This document shows positions 24,091 to 35,734 of a stretch of 64,000 bases of DNA, one piece after another (the first letter of the stretch is position 1; the number at the start of each line of letters is the position of its first letter). The notes under the pieces are model-generated. The model did not search any database. It saw only the letters and a program-made list of their open reading frames with translations, and was not told the DNA's origin. A program made the position numbers and the translations under genes. Origin of the DNA: Eriocheir sinensis. Taxonomy: Eukaryota > Arthropoda > Malacostraca > Decapoda > Varunidae. The stretch lies in assembly GCF_024679095.1 (NCBI RefSeq), contig NC_066529.1, forward strand, positions 5,176,866-5,240,865, in the 5' to 3' direction.

Positions 24091-25325
24091 ATTTCACGGC
24101 ACAATCACTCTCAGACCCTTTCTTTTGAGTTCTGCCTTTCTCTACCGACAATCTTTCTTCTACTCTTGTCTGGCTCCTCTAACAGCCCTATTTACACACC
24201 CTAATTAGACCCATTCTCATCTTCTATTCTTCCTTACTTTACTACCTTCATTCACCCTCTCATTCTCTTCTCTCTCCACTTAACGATGCCTATACCCGCA
24301 CACCTTCCCTTCATTCTCCCTTCTCTTCCCCTTGAATCTATAGTGACCTTATTTGTGGTGTTCTTGCTCTATATATTCACATCCTTCCCTCAACCGTCCC
24401 CGTACCATCCTCCCCTTGATACTAAATTCACCGTTTTGAGACTCCTAATTCTCCTTCCCTACCTTCCCTGCAAGTTTATGTAAGGTTCTCTCTCTTCCAT
24501 TATTCTTCCCCTATTTATACCTCTACACATAAACTCCGTCCCTTCACTGTAAGCCCCGTTTAGGTCCCCTCTATTCCATTTTTCTCAGCCTTTTTGAAGT
24601 TATTCCTTTATCATTCCTACACACACATACGGCATCCCTTCCACTGCGCCCTCCCAACCTCCATGTTCCGCCCTCCCTTTGCTAGAATCACGAGGATGTA
24701 GAGAGATTAGAAGAGATCAGTTGGCCTACACATGCATCGCGACTCCTGAAAACCAGTTATAGGGAGTCTGGGAAGTCGTCTGGTTTCGCTATCCGAGGTG
24801 TAACTGAGGACGCACCTTCTGACCCTTCTTCTCGTTCCTCTCCGCGTCTGTGACATTAGACTTTTCCTGGACTCGTTTTCCTCCCCCTTAGTAATTAAAA
24901 CTTTGGCGTCGCAGTCGCTTTGACGTTAAGTCGAGTGGAATTTTTTTTTTTTCTTTCGGAGGTGGAAAAAAAATCAAGCGTGCGGCACTGAGAGGAAAAT
25001 TGTAATAAAAATGCCAATCGAGTAATAGTTATAGAGGTGAAATCAGGTGCCATATTTTCGGTCATTGTGTAATCAGAGGATAGTTTTCTACTGTAATAAA
25101 AATAATGATTTCAGTAATGAACGATGGTGTGAGGAGAACTACTAAAAAGAGGTAGACTAGCAATTAAGTAATGGGTTATGAAGGCATTAGCAGAGTCAAT
25201 ATTTACTGTCTTTTAATGGCCAACTCCCTCATACAAGAGCTATTTTTATCCTGGGCACATCGGTCTGGCTACGTTACCCGAAAAAAATAATCCCTCGAGA
25301 ATATCTAGACACCAACTGAAATTAA
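24091..25325. other. Single-copy intergenic sequence
   Basis: Pyrimidine-rich to about 24650, then mixed DNA. No exon, RNA gene or repeat recognised. Confidence 0.5.
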
Positions 25326-25445
25326 CCTATCTTTTCTCATTCCTCCATCCATCTCTATTCTCATCTTTCCTTTTCCTTTCCTCCTCTTTTCGTCGATGCC
25401 TCCTTACTCTTTTTCTCTCTCCATCCACTCCATTCTCACTCTTCT
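25326..25445. repeat. Dispersed relative of the 191-bp unit at 26846
   Basis: CCATCTCTATTCTCATCTTTCC followed by TCTCTCCATCCACTCCATTCTC and TTCTAAACTCTTCTT matches the unit at 26846-27227 block by block, 1.5 kb away. Confidence 0.6.
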
Positions 25446-25458
25446 AAACTCTTCTTAT

Positions 25459-25532
25459 CGGGGCAGTAGTTAGTTTTTTTTCTCATTATTATTTATTTTT
25501 GCCCTTGAGCTGCTACCTTTACTAATAAAAAT
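25459..25532 (-). mobile_element. Interspersed repeat family A, copy 4 (truncated)
   Basis: On the + strand: GGGCAGTAGTTAG, a T-rich spacer with ATTATTATTTATTTT, GCCCTTGAGCTGCTACCTTT, then an A-rich end. The 5' part of the element is missing, as expected of 5'-truncated retroposons. Confidence 0.75.
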
Positions 25533-25762
25533 ACCAGTGTAATAGTGGGACCGATATATCCTGGCATCGCGTGTTGGTTTCTTTGTCCAGGTAAAACAAT
25601 GGACAGGTGTTACAAGTACTGTGCGTGACGGCCACAGCCAGGTGAGGAACGGCATGCGATTCCAGGTACAAAGCGGCGGCACATGACGCAAAAAGAAGAC
25701 AAAGTGGTTGATAATGCCTGAATTGCCTTTGTGCCCGGGTGACAGCCCAAAAGGTGTTCATT

Positions 25763-25980
25763 AAGCTAAGAGAGGGGGAGATACAGGATAACAGGTAGAT
25801 AATATATATACGTAAACTAAAAGAAGGGGAGATACAGGATAACAGGTAGATAATATATATACGTAAACTAAAAGAGGGGGAGATACAGGATAACAGGTAG
25901 ATAATTATATATACGTAAGCTAAAAAAAGGGGTTTGGTACTACAGGATAACAGGAAGATAATAAGTCTACGTATGGACTG
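25763..25980. repeat. 51-bp minisatellite, four copies
   Basis: GATACAGGATAACAGGTAGA recurs with starts near 25781, 25832 and 25883 (period 51). A diverged copy lies at 25941 (57 bp on). The unit ends TATATATACGTAAACTAAAA. Because 51 is a multiple of three, a 265-codon frame stays open on the minus strand with a 17-residue repeat. Most of that frame is GATA-type low complexity, so I do not call it a gene. Confidence 0.93.
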
Positions 25981-26029
25981 ATCGCATGAGAAAAAAGAAA
26001 AAAAACATAACTTGGTATAGATTGGAAGA

Positions 26030-26290
26030 TAAATAGATAAATAAGAAATGTGATACAGATGGTTTGATGAATTACTAAACACAAGGAAACGAAAGGATAA
26101 ATAGATAGATATGGATGTAAATGGAAGGCTGAGACAAAGAATAAATGTAGTTTCATAAATGGGTGTAGATATATAATGTAGACAAACACAATAGATATAT
26201 AGATACATAAATGAAATGATCGATATGTGAAGATGGTGATAATGAGATAGATAGGTAGAAACACGAATAAGTACATAAATACACAAGTAC
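26030..26290. repeat. Degenerate GATA-rich tract
   Basis: GATA/GATG/CATA words are spread through the stretch with no pure run. Confidence 0.7.
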
Positions 26291-26404
26291 ATGACAAGTA
26301 GATGGATGGACTGATTCACTCAAAAACCGATAACGATGTACGTGTTTGGGCTATGTGTGCGAGGCAGGGGGGCTGTTTCAAGTATTTTTTTTTCTTTTTT
26401 GCAC

Positions 26405-26575
26405 ACTCACAGGTATTCAACCCCAAACATACTTTTTACATACTTTATACATTCTCAGAGGTATTCAACTTTTACATACTTTTTACATACTTTCCACATT
26501 CTCAGAGGCATTCATTCAACTTATACATACTTTTTACATACTCATAATCATACATACTCATAGATACATACTCAT
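26405..26575. repeat. 48-bp tandem repeat, three copies
   Basis: GGTATTCAAC (GGCATTCATTCAAC in the third) occurs at 26412, 26460 and 26508. It is separated by TACATACTTTTTACATACTT and ACATTCTCAGA. An (ACTCATAC)-rich tail follows. GGTATTCAACCCCAAACA reappears at 26630. Confidence 0.85.
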
Positions 26576-26663
26576 ACTTATACATACATACTCAAACTCA
26601 TAATTTTACAATCTTTTTACAAATTCATAGGTATTCAACCCCAAACAAACCCTTCACCTTCAA

Positions 26664-26675
26664 CCCCCCCCCCCC

Positions 26676-26710
<35 letters not shown>
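26664..26710. repeat. Poly-C (about 14) followed by (CA)15
   Basis: A C-run joins a CA run through AAA. Confidence 0.93.
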
Positions 26711-26713
<3 letters not shown>

Positions 26714-26845
26714 GCGTCGTTCCTATCGCGTGTTTACATGACCCACAATTGACGACCTAGTTATACTCTTCTCACCACGAGCACAAACGCACAAACACAC
26801 AAACATACCACGAGTACAAACACGCTCTCGTCCTCCTTCCTCCCT

Positions 26846-27227
26846 TCATTCATTCATTCATCTCTTTATTCTCATCTTTCCTTTCCTCTTCTTTTCTTTC
26901 ATACAGGCTTATTTTTTTTATCTCTCCATTCATTCCCCATTTTCTAACCCTTCCCTTCTTTCTTCCTTCCTCTTCTTTTCTCCATCTCAATATCCTTCCT
27001 TCCTTCCTTCCTTTGTTCATTCATTCGTTCAGTCATTCATTTTTCTATCCATCTCTTTATTCTCATCTTTCCTTTCCTCTCTTCTTTCATGCATCCTTAT
27101 TTTTTTCTCTCTCTATTCATTCTCTATTTTCTAACCCTTCCCTTCTTTCTTCCTTCCTCTTCTTTTCTCCATCCCATTATCCTTCCTTTCTTTCTTCCTT
27201 TCTTTCTTCCCTTCCCTCTAATTAGAT
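26846..27227. repeat. 191-bp pyrimidine-rich tandem duplication
   Basis: TCTCTTTATTCTCATCTTTC occurs at 26861 and 27052. Both copies continue with TTTCTAACCCTTCCCTTC and a (CTTC)n tail. Identity is roughly 85-90 percent. Confidence 0.9.
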
Positions 27228-27650
27228 TCCTGCCAATTTCCCTCTTTTTATTTCTCCCTCTCTTTCTTTCTCTCTTCCTTGCCATCCTTCCTTCTTTATC
27301 CATCGCTTTCTCCTTTTCCACACTCCGTTTTTCCTTCCCTATGTGATTCTTTTACTCCCAACAAACAACTTTCTTCCTCCACCTCCATTCCTTCTTCCAA
27401 AATCTATCTTCCTATTTCTCCTCCGCCAATCTCTCCCAACAGACTCCCCTTCTTCCCCTCTTTCCTGATTTCCTTCCACCATAATATCTTTTCAACCCTT
27501 CCTCCCACCCTCCTTTCATCCTCCTTCCTTACGCCTCTCTAACTACCATCCTTCTTATCCCTCTCTCTCTTCCGCCTCCTTACCATTCTCTCCTACCCTC
27601 CCTCTTACCCCTTTCTTCTACCCTCCTGTCTAACCCTTCCCTCCTTTCCC
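27228..27650. repeat. Pyrimidine-rich domain
   Basis: C/T-rich with no clear unit. Confidence 0.65.
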
Positions 27651-28001
27651 TACCGAGCGGCCCCGTTTCCGTTCCAGCAGCAGAGCCTTCCAGGAACTGA
27701 TTACCAAACACACATTTACCATCCACTTGTGTTCCCAGGTCGAGCCGCCTCCCCCTCTGTGCTGGGCGGAGGCGGCAGAAGGATAAATATTGCATCCGGA
27801 CGATATATATATTTTGCCTCCGGGGTGTATAAGAATTAAATTGTTGCCCTAAAGAGTTACGTAGATGTTTTGTCAGGCGTGTAAACGGACAATGATACGC
27901 AGATATTAAAAAGGAAACCAGGGAATTATGTTAAAAGATATAGAGAGGAAGCAATTTACAGTCTTCCTTCCCTTTTTTTGTCTTTCTCCCGTTTCTTCCC
28001 C

Positions 28002-28003
<2 letters not shown>
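27651..28003. other. Single-copy intergenic sequence
   Basis: Moderate GC at 27650-27800, then AT-rich. The short minus-strand frame here is not supported by splice or codon evidence. Confidence 0.45.

Positions 28004-28040
<37 letters not shown>
28004..28040. repeat. (CA)18 microsatellite
   Basis: Pure CA run. Confidence 0.97.
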
Positions 28041-28045
<5 letters not shown>

Positions 28046-28129
28046 TAGAGGCACGGATTAATAAAAAAATAGACTACAACAAACGTATATAAATAAAAAC
28101 CTTAATATATTTGTCGGTGCGAACAGCCG

Positions 28130-28215
28130 CCTCCTCTTAATCTTTCTCCTCTTCTTCCTCTTCCTCCTCCTCCTCTTTCTCCTCCTTCTCCTTCTCCTTC
28201 TCCTCCTCTTCTCCC
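28130..28215. repeat. (CTC/CTT)n tract
   Basis: Imperfect CCT/CTT triplets. Confidence 0.85.
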
Positions 28216-28500
28216 AGGCTTGAACAAAAAAAATTAAATGTCGATGCAAATAGTGTTCCTTGTGAATGGCAAATCATAAATGAATTAGAGGTAAGATTAC
28301 TCCGAGTGGAAAGGAATATAATTGCAAAGTATTTTAGCTTCGCGGCGAATAAAATAAAAAAAGTCCAACAAATGAAAATGTAAATATCGAGGAAAGAGTG
28401 CGAGCAAAGGATTACACAAGAGGAACTGCGAAACAACCAAACAAAAAAACAAATGAATATTCAGCATCAGTAAAAAAATAATAATAATAAACGAATAAAT
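28216..28500. other. AT-rich single-copy sequence
   Basis: Nothing recognised. Confidence 0.45.
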
Positions 28501-28830
28501 GTATGGAAAGAGGAAAAATGAAGAAACAGAAAAAAAGACACAGAAGATTAAGAAGAACTAGAAAAACAAAACAAAGGAAGAAGAACACGAAGAAAAAAAT
28601 ACATAGAAAAAGAAAAAGAAAAAGAACAAGAAAACAAAAAAAGACGAAGAAAAAAGAAACAGAAAAAGAGACCAAGAACAAGAAGAACAAGAACAAGAAC
28701 AAGAGAACAAAAAAAGACGAAGAAAAAAAATAGAAAAAATAAAAAGACTAAGAACAAGAAAACAAAACAAAAAAACAAAACAAAAAAAATAAATAGTAAT
28801 AGAAAAAGAACCAAAAACAAGAAGAAAAAG
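28500..28830. repeat. (AAG/AAC)-rich purine tract
   Basis: AGAACAAGAACAAG-type units. GAACAAGA followed by ACAAAAAAAGACGAAGAAAA occurs at about 28624 and 28697 (period about 73). Confidence 0.75.
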
Positions 28831-29090
28831 AAAAGTCATCGCTCTGTGGACATACTCACTCGCCATTACGAACTAGAAGAAAAAAAAATCAAATAAACCA
28901 AATCAAACAGGCCAAATAAATGAAGAACTACAGACAAACGAACACACCGGAAAAACAATACAACAAAACAGGGACACACGAGACGCAAAACAAAACGCTG
29001 TATCGCTTTAATCAATTTCTTCCTCTCCTCCTCCTCCCCTTTACCTTCCCACTCACCTTCGTTAATGGAATACAACAAAAACACAAAAAA
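28831..29090. other. A-rich intergenic sequence
   Basis: No feature recognised. Confidence 0.45.
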
Positions 29091-29094
29091 ATAC

Positions 29095-29300
29095 GGAAAC
29101 GAATTGAAACTAACGAGCTACAGAAAAACAGAAATGAAAACAAATAGAAAATAACTGATTCTCTTTTGAACTTCTTTTTTTAGACAATCAATGAGGGAAA
29201 CGCATTGAAAGAAACGAACTACACAAAAACAGAGATGAAAACAAACAAAAAATAAGCTGATTCTCTTTTCAACTTCTTTTTTTAGACAATTAATGAAGGA
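29095..29300. repeat. About 101-bp tandem duplication
   Basis: GAAACGAATTGAAAC..ACAG at 29096 and GAAACGCATTGAAAG..ACAC at 29197. Both continue through CTGATTCTCTTTT, CAACTTCTTTTTTTAGACAA and AATGA. Each contains a TTTTTTTAG acceptor-like end. Confidence 0.88.
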
Positions 29301-29579
29301 CTTAGAGTTATTTTTACACTTATCAATCCTTCTATTCCACCTCACTACACGATAACGAATTAGCCATAAAAAAACGTTAAAAAAAAAACCCGCAAATAAA
29401 CACAAATAAACAAACGACATACAACTCTGAAAAACTCTAGCAAAGAAAACAACAACAACACATTTTTTTTCTTTCTCTTTTTCCTTCCTTCTCTCTCCCA
29501 AACAGCACTTAACAAAAGGCGACCCGAACAAAGACAGTTTAAAAGGTGCGATTCAGGCTGACAGCGGCACGTCCAGGGC

Positions 29580-30120
29580 AAGAGGAGGAGGAGGAGAAGG
29601 AGGAGGAGGAGGAGAAGGAGGAAAAATGAAGAAATAGAAGAAAAAACAGAACATAAACAAGAACTAGAAAAAAAGAAGACAAAGAAGTAAAAAAATAGAA
29701 AAAGAGAAAAAAGAAGAAGAGGAACAACAAGAATAACAATATAAAAAAACATCAACAACAACAACAGGAGAAAGAAGAGGAAAAAAAACAGGAGGAGGAG
29801 GAGGAGGAGGAGGCTGTGGAAATGCAATACAAGAAGCAAACAGGAATAAAGAAGAAAAACAAACAAAAAAAAAAAGCCGGGGGGAGAAAACAAGGAGGAG
29901 GAGGAGGAGGAGGAGGAGGAGGAGGAGGAGATGGACAAGAAGGAGGACAAGGAAGAGGACGACAATAACGATTAAAAAGAGCTAAAGGACGAGGAAGAGG
30001 AAAAGGCGGAAGAGGAGAAGGCGATGGAGGAGGAGGATTGGAAGGGATTGAGTGAGAGGGAGAGGAGGAGGAGGAGGAGGAGGAGGGGAGGTGGACGATA
30101 AAGGAGGGGGACGAAAGGAA
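29580..30120. repeat. (GGA)n-rich purine domain
   Basis: GGA runs at about 29584-29625, 29791-29813, 29892-29931 and 30067-30086 lie in A/G-rich DNA. Minus-strand poly-Ser frames are by-products. Confidence 0.9.
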
Positions 30121-30226
30121 TTGAGGGTGCCAGTGTCCGCTAACTTTTACGGGGCCGAGTTGAAAGTCCAAGGAATGAGTTGATTTGCTTTAATTGGATT
30201 CCCGTCGTGGACCTAGCCAAAGAAAG

Positions 30227-31420
30227 GGGGGGGGGGGGGGTAAAGGAGGAGGGCGGGGGGGAGCGAAGGAGGAAAGAGGAAGAGGGAAGGAGAGGGATGG
30301 GGTGGGAGAGGGAAGGAGAGGGAGAGGGTGGGAGTGGAAGAGAAAGATTGATAAACGAAGTAACGAGGGATAGAAGGAAAGAAGGGCAGTGGGCAAAGGA
30401 AGGAGGGGAGAGAAGGAGGAAAGAGGAAGAGGGAAGGAGAGGAAGGGGGTGGGAGAGGGAAGGAGAGGGAGAGAGTGGGAGTGAAAGAGAAAGATTCATA
30501 AACAAAGTAACGAGGGATAGAAGGAAGGAAGGGGAGTGGGGAAAGGAAAGAGGGGGAGTGAAGGAGGAGAGATGGAGAGGGAAGGAGAGGGAGGGGTGGG
30601 ATGAATGAGAGTGGAAGAGAAATACAGAAAAACGGAGTAACGAGGAATAGGACATAAACAGTGAAGGAAGGGGAGGGATAAAAGAGGAGGGAGAGGGAAG
30701 GGACGGGATAAAGAAGGAAGGTAGAGAGAGGAGGAAGGAGGTGGAGGGGGTCGGATGAAGGAGGGTGAAAGAGAAAGATAGAAAAAAACGAAGCAACGAA
30801 GGATAGAAGGAGGGGGCGGGATAAAAGAGGAGGGAGATAAAAAAAAAAGGAGAAAAGGCGTAGGAAGGGGTGGGATGAAGGTGGGTGGAAGAAAAAAAAT
30901 AGGAAAACAAAGCATCAAAATAGGACAGAAAAGAACGAGGGAACTGGGTGGATAAAGAGCGGGCAGGAAAAAAAAAAAGAAATTAAACGTATCGAAGGGT
31001 TGAAGGATAGAGACGAGACAGGGAGTGACACGCTAACGGAGGGTGAAAAACAAGGATGAAAAAGGAAGTATGAGGGATTGAAGGGCAGAAAAGGAGAGTG
31101 AGGAAGCGAGATAAAGGAGAATGGTTGACAGAGATTGAAAAAAAGAAAGTACCAAGGGGTTGAAGGGCAGAAATGCAGAGTGAGGGGGCAGGATAAAGAA
31201 GGGTTGAAGCCAAATAAAGAAAGAAAAAGTATCGAGGGATTGAAGGACGAAAAGAGAGAAGACATATAGAAAAAGAAAGTATATGGTGATTGAAGAACAG
31301 AGAAGTAGAGTGAGGGGGCACGATAAAGGAGGGTTGAAGCCAAATAAAGAAAGAGAAAGTAACGATAAATAAAGAAAGAGAAAGTAACGAGGGATTGAAG
31401 GACGAAAAGAGAGAGGGGTT
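30227..31420. repeat. 1.2-kb purine-rich array sharing AAGTAACGAGGGAT(A/T)GAAGG
   Basis: In the first half the core AAAGATTxATAAACxAAGTAA and CGAGGGATAGAAGG recurs near 30346, 30493, 30621 and 30776 (spacings about 127-155 bp) between GGGAGAGGGAAGGAGAGG stretches. In the second half the related GAGGGATTGAAGGxCAGAAA recurs near 30997, 31074, 31156, 31236, 31285 and 31391. Those spacings are mostly 77-82 bp, with GAGTGAGGGGGCAxGATAAA and GGGTTGAAGCCAAATAAAGA in several units. The shared core suggests one array whose period changed. It starts with a poly-G run (30227-30240). Confidence 0.75.
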
Positions 31421-31429
31421 AAAGAGAGG

Positions 31430-31726
31430 GGTTAAAAGTCCGACACAAATATGAAGTCCTTTTGGGTGGGGTTCGAGCCTCTCTACAGCGTTGCCACATC
31501 ACCCCCAACACACAACCCTCTCCCTCGTATGTCAGCCACGTACTATATAAAACTGTACTAACTATTCTGTATACATGTAGTCAGCTATGGCAGCTCTATG
31601 GCCAGGGAGCTCCCCAAGCGGACAAAACCCACCCGGACTTCTTAGCTGAGTAGGAAGAAATAAAGGTTTGAAGATTAGAAAATAAATAGAATAGGAAATG
31701 CATGAATAACGGAAATAAAAGAAAGG
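31430..31726. other. Single-copy intergenic sequence
   Basis: Contains GGTTCGAGCC near 31468, a lone B-box-like word with no A box. No gene called. Confidence 0.45.
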
Positions 31727-31819
31727 TTTGGATTCTTTTAGGAACGGCAAGTAGCGGGCTTTTTTTATTATTGTTTCCTTTTTCTGTGCCCTTGAGCTGT
31801 CTCCTTTGTTGTAAAAAAA
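31727..31819 (-). mobile_element. Interspersed repeat family A, copy 5
   Basis: On the + strand: GATTCTTTTAGGAACGGCAA, GTAGCGGGCTTTTTTTATTA, TTGTTTCC, GTGCCCTTGAGCTGTCTCCT, TTGTTGT, then A8. It is very close to the reverse complement of copy 3, but starts later, so it is truncated at the end away from poly-A. Confidence 0.88.
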
Positions 31820-32160
31820 ATGAAGAGAAAAAGAAAGAGAAAGAATAAGTCGGGACAAGAGGACAAATGAATAGAAGGGTAAGGAAACAGAAACGATGAG
31901 AAGAAGAGGTAAGATAAGAGAAGAAGGCGGGGAATGAAAGAATAAGATATCACAGTAAAAGAAACGAAGAGAAAAAGGAGAAGGGAAAATAGGTGATGGT
32001 TACAGGGAGAGCTTGGCTGCCCTGACCTCCAATGAAAAAGGGAAGGCGGACGGAAAAGAAAAGGGATTGAAGCAGGGAGGGAGCAAAGAGGGAGAGAAAC
32101 AGGGAAAAGGGAGACTGGGCGAGGGGAATGTAGTCTGGCTGACCTAACCTTCCTCGATCT
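31820..32160. repeat. Purine-rich tract
   Basis: A/G-rich DNA. GACCTCC/GACCTAACC near 32030 and 32140 hint at a partial internal duplication of about 110 bp (AGCTTGGCTGCCCTGACCT versus AGTCTGGCTGACCTAACCT). Confidence 0.55.
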
Positions 32161-32165
32161 TCTTT

Positions 32166-32411
<246 letters not shown>

Positions 32412-33227
32412 GAGGATGAAGAAGGCAGAAATAACAGACACATAATTTACTTTTTTTTTGTCTAACTTAAATCTATTCAGTTTTAGCAGGACGAGGAAGA
32501 CCTGTTTACCTTTCTCTAAGTTATCAAGCAAATATTATTCTTTCCAACAAGCAGCGTAGAAGGGTGACACTGATACTGCAATATTATAGTAACCTTTCAT
32601 TTTATACGTTGACCAAATCCTTTTCACTTACCTAATGGACGCAAGCGGTTAACAGGGATATGAACAGCCTCGACATTTTACTGGTTTTCAAATGTACTTT
32701 TTTTCTATTTATCAAGAAGAGGAGTTTTACCTTTAGTCATGTATATAGATAAAGTTAAATTATTTTTTCACGTTCTTAGCAACAAAAGGGCGGTGACAAG
32801 GATATACGAGGGACCTATTTTCATATTCAAGTCATGCAATTTTTTCTTTAGTCAGGGATGAAAGGTTAGCCGCGCGCGAAACCAGATATCTTCGTCTTTC
32901 TTGAGCGGCGCGCGGGAGGGAAGTTTAACGTGCAAGAAAAACGGAGAATAATTTTGTTGATCAAGTTATCATACTCGTAACTGAATCAAGGGAGCTCTGC
33001 ACACGTTGACACGAAAAAGAGAGAAAAAAGAAAACGAAAACAAGGTAGAAGAGACGTTCATATTTATTTATACTTTTAGGACGGCCGAAAAAGTGAAGCA
33101 ATTGAATAACTGGCCTCTCCGCCGGGCCGGACAAAAACGGCTTATATAAGAACAAACAGTTTACCCAATTATCCCCCAAAACGTGACTCGCCTTGTTGAC
33201 TTAGAGAAGCCCGATGCTCTTCCAACT

Positions 33228-33229
<2 letters not shown>
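32412..33229. other. Single-copy intergenic sequence
   Basis: AT-rich with a small CpG cluster. CCGCGCGC near 32871 and GCGCGCGG near 32911 form an 8-bp inverted repeat. No gene recognised. Confidence 0.5.
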
Positions 33230-33280
<51 letters not shown>

Positions 33281-33281
33281 A

Positions 33282-33365
<84 letters not shown>

Positions 33366-33396
33366 CTGTCTATCTTTTAATGTCGGTGTCTGTATG

Positions 33397-33432
<36 letters not shown>
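33230..33432. repeat. (CT)25 (GT)40 ... (CA)15 compound microsatellite
   Basis: CT 33231-33279, GT 33284-33364, a 39-bp spacer, CA 33404-33432. The GT and CA runs are an inverted pair. Confidence 0.97.
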
Positions 33433-33434
<2 letters not shown>

Positions 33435-34154
33435 ACCCTTGAACTTAAAAGATTAAAACTTTCGCTTGTATACTTTAGACGAGTAGAGTAAACTTAATCC
33501 TGGTCCTGCGCAGTGAAATAAACTTCTAAGAAAAAAGAAAAAAAAACATGCTCGCAGAAAAAGCCCAAAGGTTAGGAAGAGAGTAATTAACACGTATTTT
33601 AGGATAAGCCACAATATCGTTCACAGCCTGCATACTAACCTTTTAAACTCGGGTAAAAAGTAATTTGGGGGAGTCAGAAATTGTTATTCTCTGTAATGCG
33701 AAAATTATCATCACTTTTCCTATTTGTTTTCTTTTTCCTTTCCTTTGTTTCTTTAGAGTTGGATGCTGATACAGATTGAGAGGTTATAGCTTGAGGTTCA
33801 TGACTGGTTGCCTTGTCTTTCCCCTTCTCCCATTGCTAACCCTTTATTGCCTAGCTTTCACCCTTTCTCTTTCCGACGTATCCACCCTCCCATTTCCCTC
33901 TCCTTACCTCCCATCTTCTCCCCCCTTTATCTCATCCCTTACCAACCATTTTTACTCCTTGTCCCCATCTTCCCTTCCTTTTGTTCCTCTCCCCGGCCTC
34001 TCCGCTTACCATCTTCCCTACACTCAACAGAAAAGGATGTACGTGAGTCTCCTGAACCCGTCTGCCTACCTGTCTAGAATTTCCCAGCCATCCATGCCCT
34101 CCCCAGACCCATTACTCACGATGACGACAACCCTCAGCCATGCCCATTACCCCT
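33433..34154. other. Intergenic sequence, pyrimidine-rich in its second half
   Basis: No feature recognised. Confidence 0.45.
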
Positions 34155-34174
34155 AGAGAGAGAGAGAGAGAGAG

Positions 34175-34227
<53 letters not shown>
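34155..34227. repeat. Palindromic (AG)11-(TC)25 microsatellite
   Basis: A GA run meets a TC run at GATC (34177-34180) with no spacer, giving a perfect palindrome of at least 44 bp. Confidence 0.97.
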
Positions 34228-34228
<1 letters not shown>

Positions 34229-34338
34229 ACTTCATATGTTTTTTTTCACGCATAAATGCATAAAATGAGAATAAATTATACCGTGTTGATGGCGGACTAA
34301 CTTGTTGCTCTTGTGCTAAAGGGGGTAAGGGGGGGCGC

Positions 34339-34530
34339 TGGTGGTGGTGGTGGTGGTGGTGGTGGTGGCGGCGGTGTATGCAAATGAAGAGGATAATGAA
34401 TGCCCAGGTACAGGTATGCATAATAATGATGTAAATATGAATGACTTTAATAATTACTCGTCTTTCAATAGCGTTTACCTCCTCCTGTTCTTGATTAATT
34501 ATACTCTCTCTCTCTCTCTCTCTCTCTCTC
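34339..34530. repeat. (GGT)11 and (CT)13 microsatellites
   Basis: GGT triplets at 34339-34375 and a CT run at 34504-34530, with unique AT-rich DNA between. Confidence 0.93.
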
Positions 34531-34696
34531 GACAAGCCATTACTCACCCTTCGTCTTTCGTTTATTAATCACGTCAATCACTCAACGTCTTACTTCGCTC
34601 CCTATCGCTTGTTAATTTTTCATTCCTTCGCTCCATTCTTTGTTTTCTTCGCTTTTCTTTGCCGTTCACCGTGACTTTTATGCTGCGATTCATTAT

Positions 34697-34812
<116 letters not shown>

Positions 34813-34969
34813 GCATTCAAGATTATAAAACTGTAATTACATCTGATCGTTTTTCTTTCCTCACTTCTTTTCCTTACTTTATTCCACCCACCCATCCACC
34901 CACACTCCCATACACTCACACCCACACAAACTCCACCTCAATCTGCTTCCTCTTCTTCTTCCTCCTCTT

Positions 34970-35535
34970 CCACCTTCACCTAATCCACTTTTACCATTAT
35001 CACTTCTTCCGTTCAACCCTTACATCCTCCTCCTCTTCCACTTATACCTCTCTTCTGCTTCATCTGCCTCCTGGACTTCCATCTCCTTTTTCTCCTCTTC
35101 TTCCTCTCTTTCTTCTACCTCTTGCACTTTTACCTAATCCTCTTTTACCATCAATTCCTCCTTTCAACCTCTGCTTCCTCCATGTCTTCCACTTACACTA
35201 TTCTTTCCTTCTGCTTCCTCTAATTCCTGCACTTCCATCTCCATTTTCTCCTCTTCTTCCTCTTCTTCTTCAACCTCTTGCACTTTTACCTAATCCTCTT
35301 TTACCATCAATTCCTCTTTTCAACATCTGCTTCCTCCTACTCCTCCACTTACACTACTCTTTCCTTCTGCTTCCTCTACTTCCTGCACTTCTATCTCCTC
35401 TTCCGCTTCTTCTACCTCTTCCTCTTTCACCATCACTCTCTCCTTTCAACCTCTGCTTCCTCCATGTCTTCCACTTACACTACCCCTTTCCTCTGCTTCC
35501 CTTCCGGCACCACCTTTCCTTCCACCTCCCCTATT
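34970..35535. repeat. 155-bp pyrimidine minisatellite, four copies
   Basis: CCTCTTTTACCAT (and variants) occurs at 34986, 35140, 35296 and 35422 (periods 154, 156, 126). Shared blocks are TTTCAACCTCTGCTTCCTCC, TCTTCCACTTACACTA and CTTCTGCTTCCTCTA. The last copy has lost about 30 bp. The 292-codon frame across this and the CT run is repeat-encoded. Confidence 0.9.
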
Positions 35536-35734
35536 AATTGCTCTCCGTGGCACATACAACTTCCTCTATCATAAATAAAGCTTTCCCGGCCCGCCCCAGC
35601 ACCGGCCCTACAAGCACGGTAATTAATACTCGGCCTTCACGTTAAGCCGCGCCCACCGTCGCCCTCCTTAAGGGACGCATCAGCCCGAGTGCACGGAGAG
35701 ACGGAAAGGAGATGGAGGTGGAGAGGAAATTAGA

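Noticed and set aside
25522..26319. 265-codon minus-strand frame with a 17-residue repeat
   Set aside because: The repeat is a 51-bp minisatellite and the rest is GATA-type low complexity. The end of the frame runs into an interspersed repeat.
31455..31490. GGTTCGAGCC as a tRNA B box
   Set aside because: No A box and no tRNA fold upstream.
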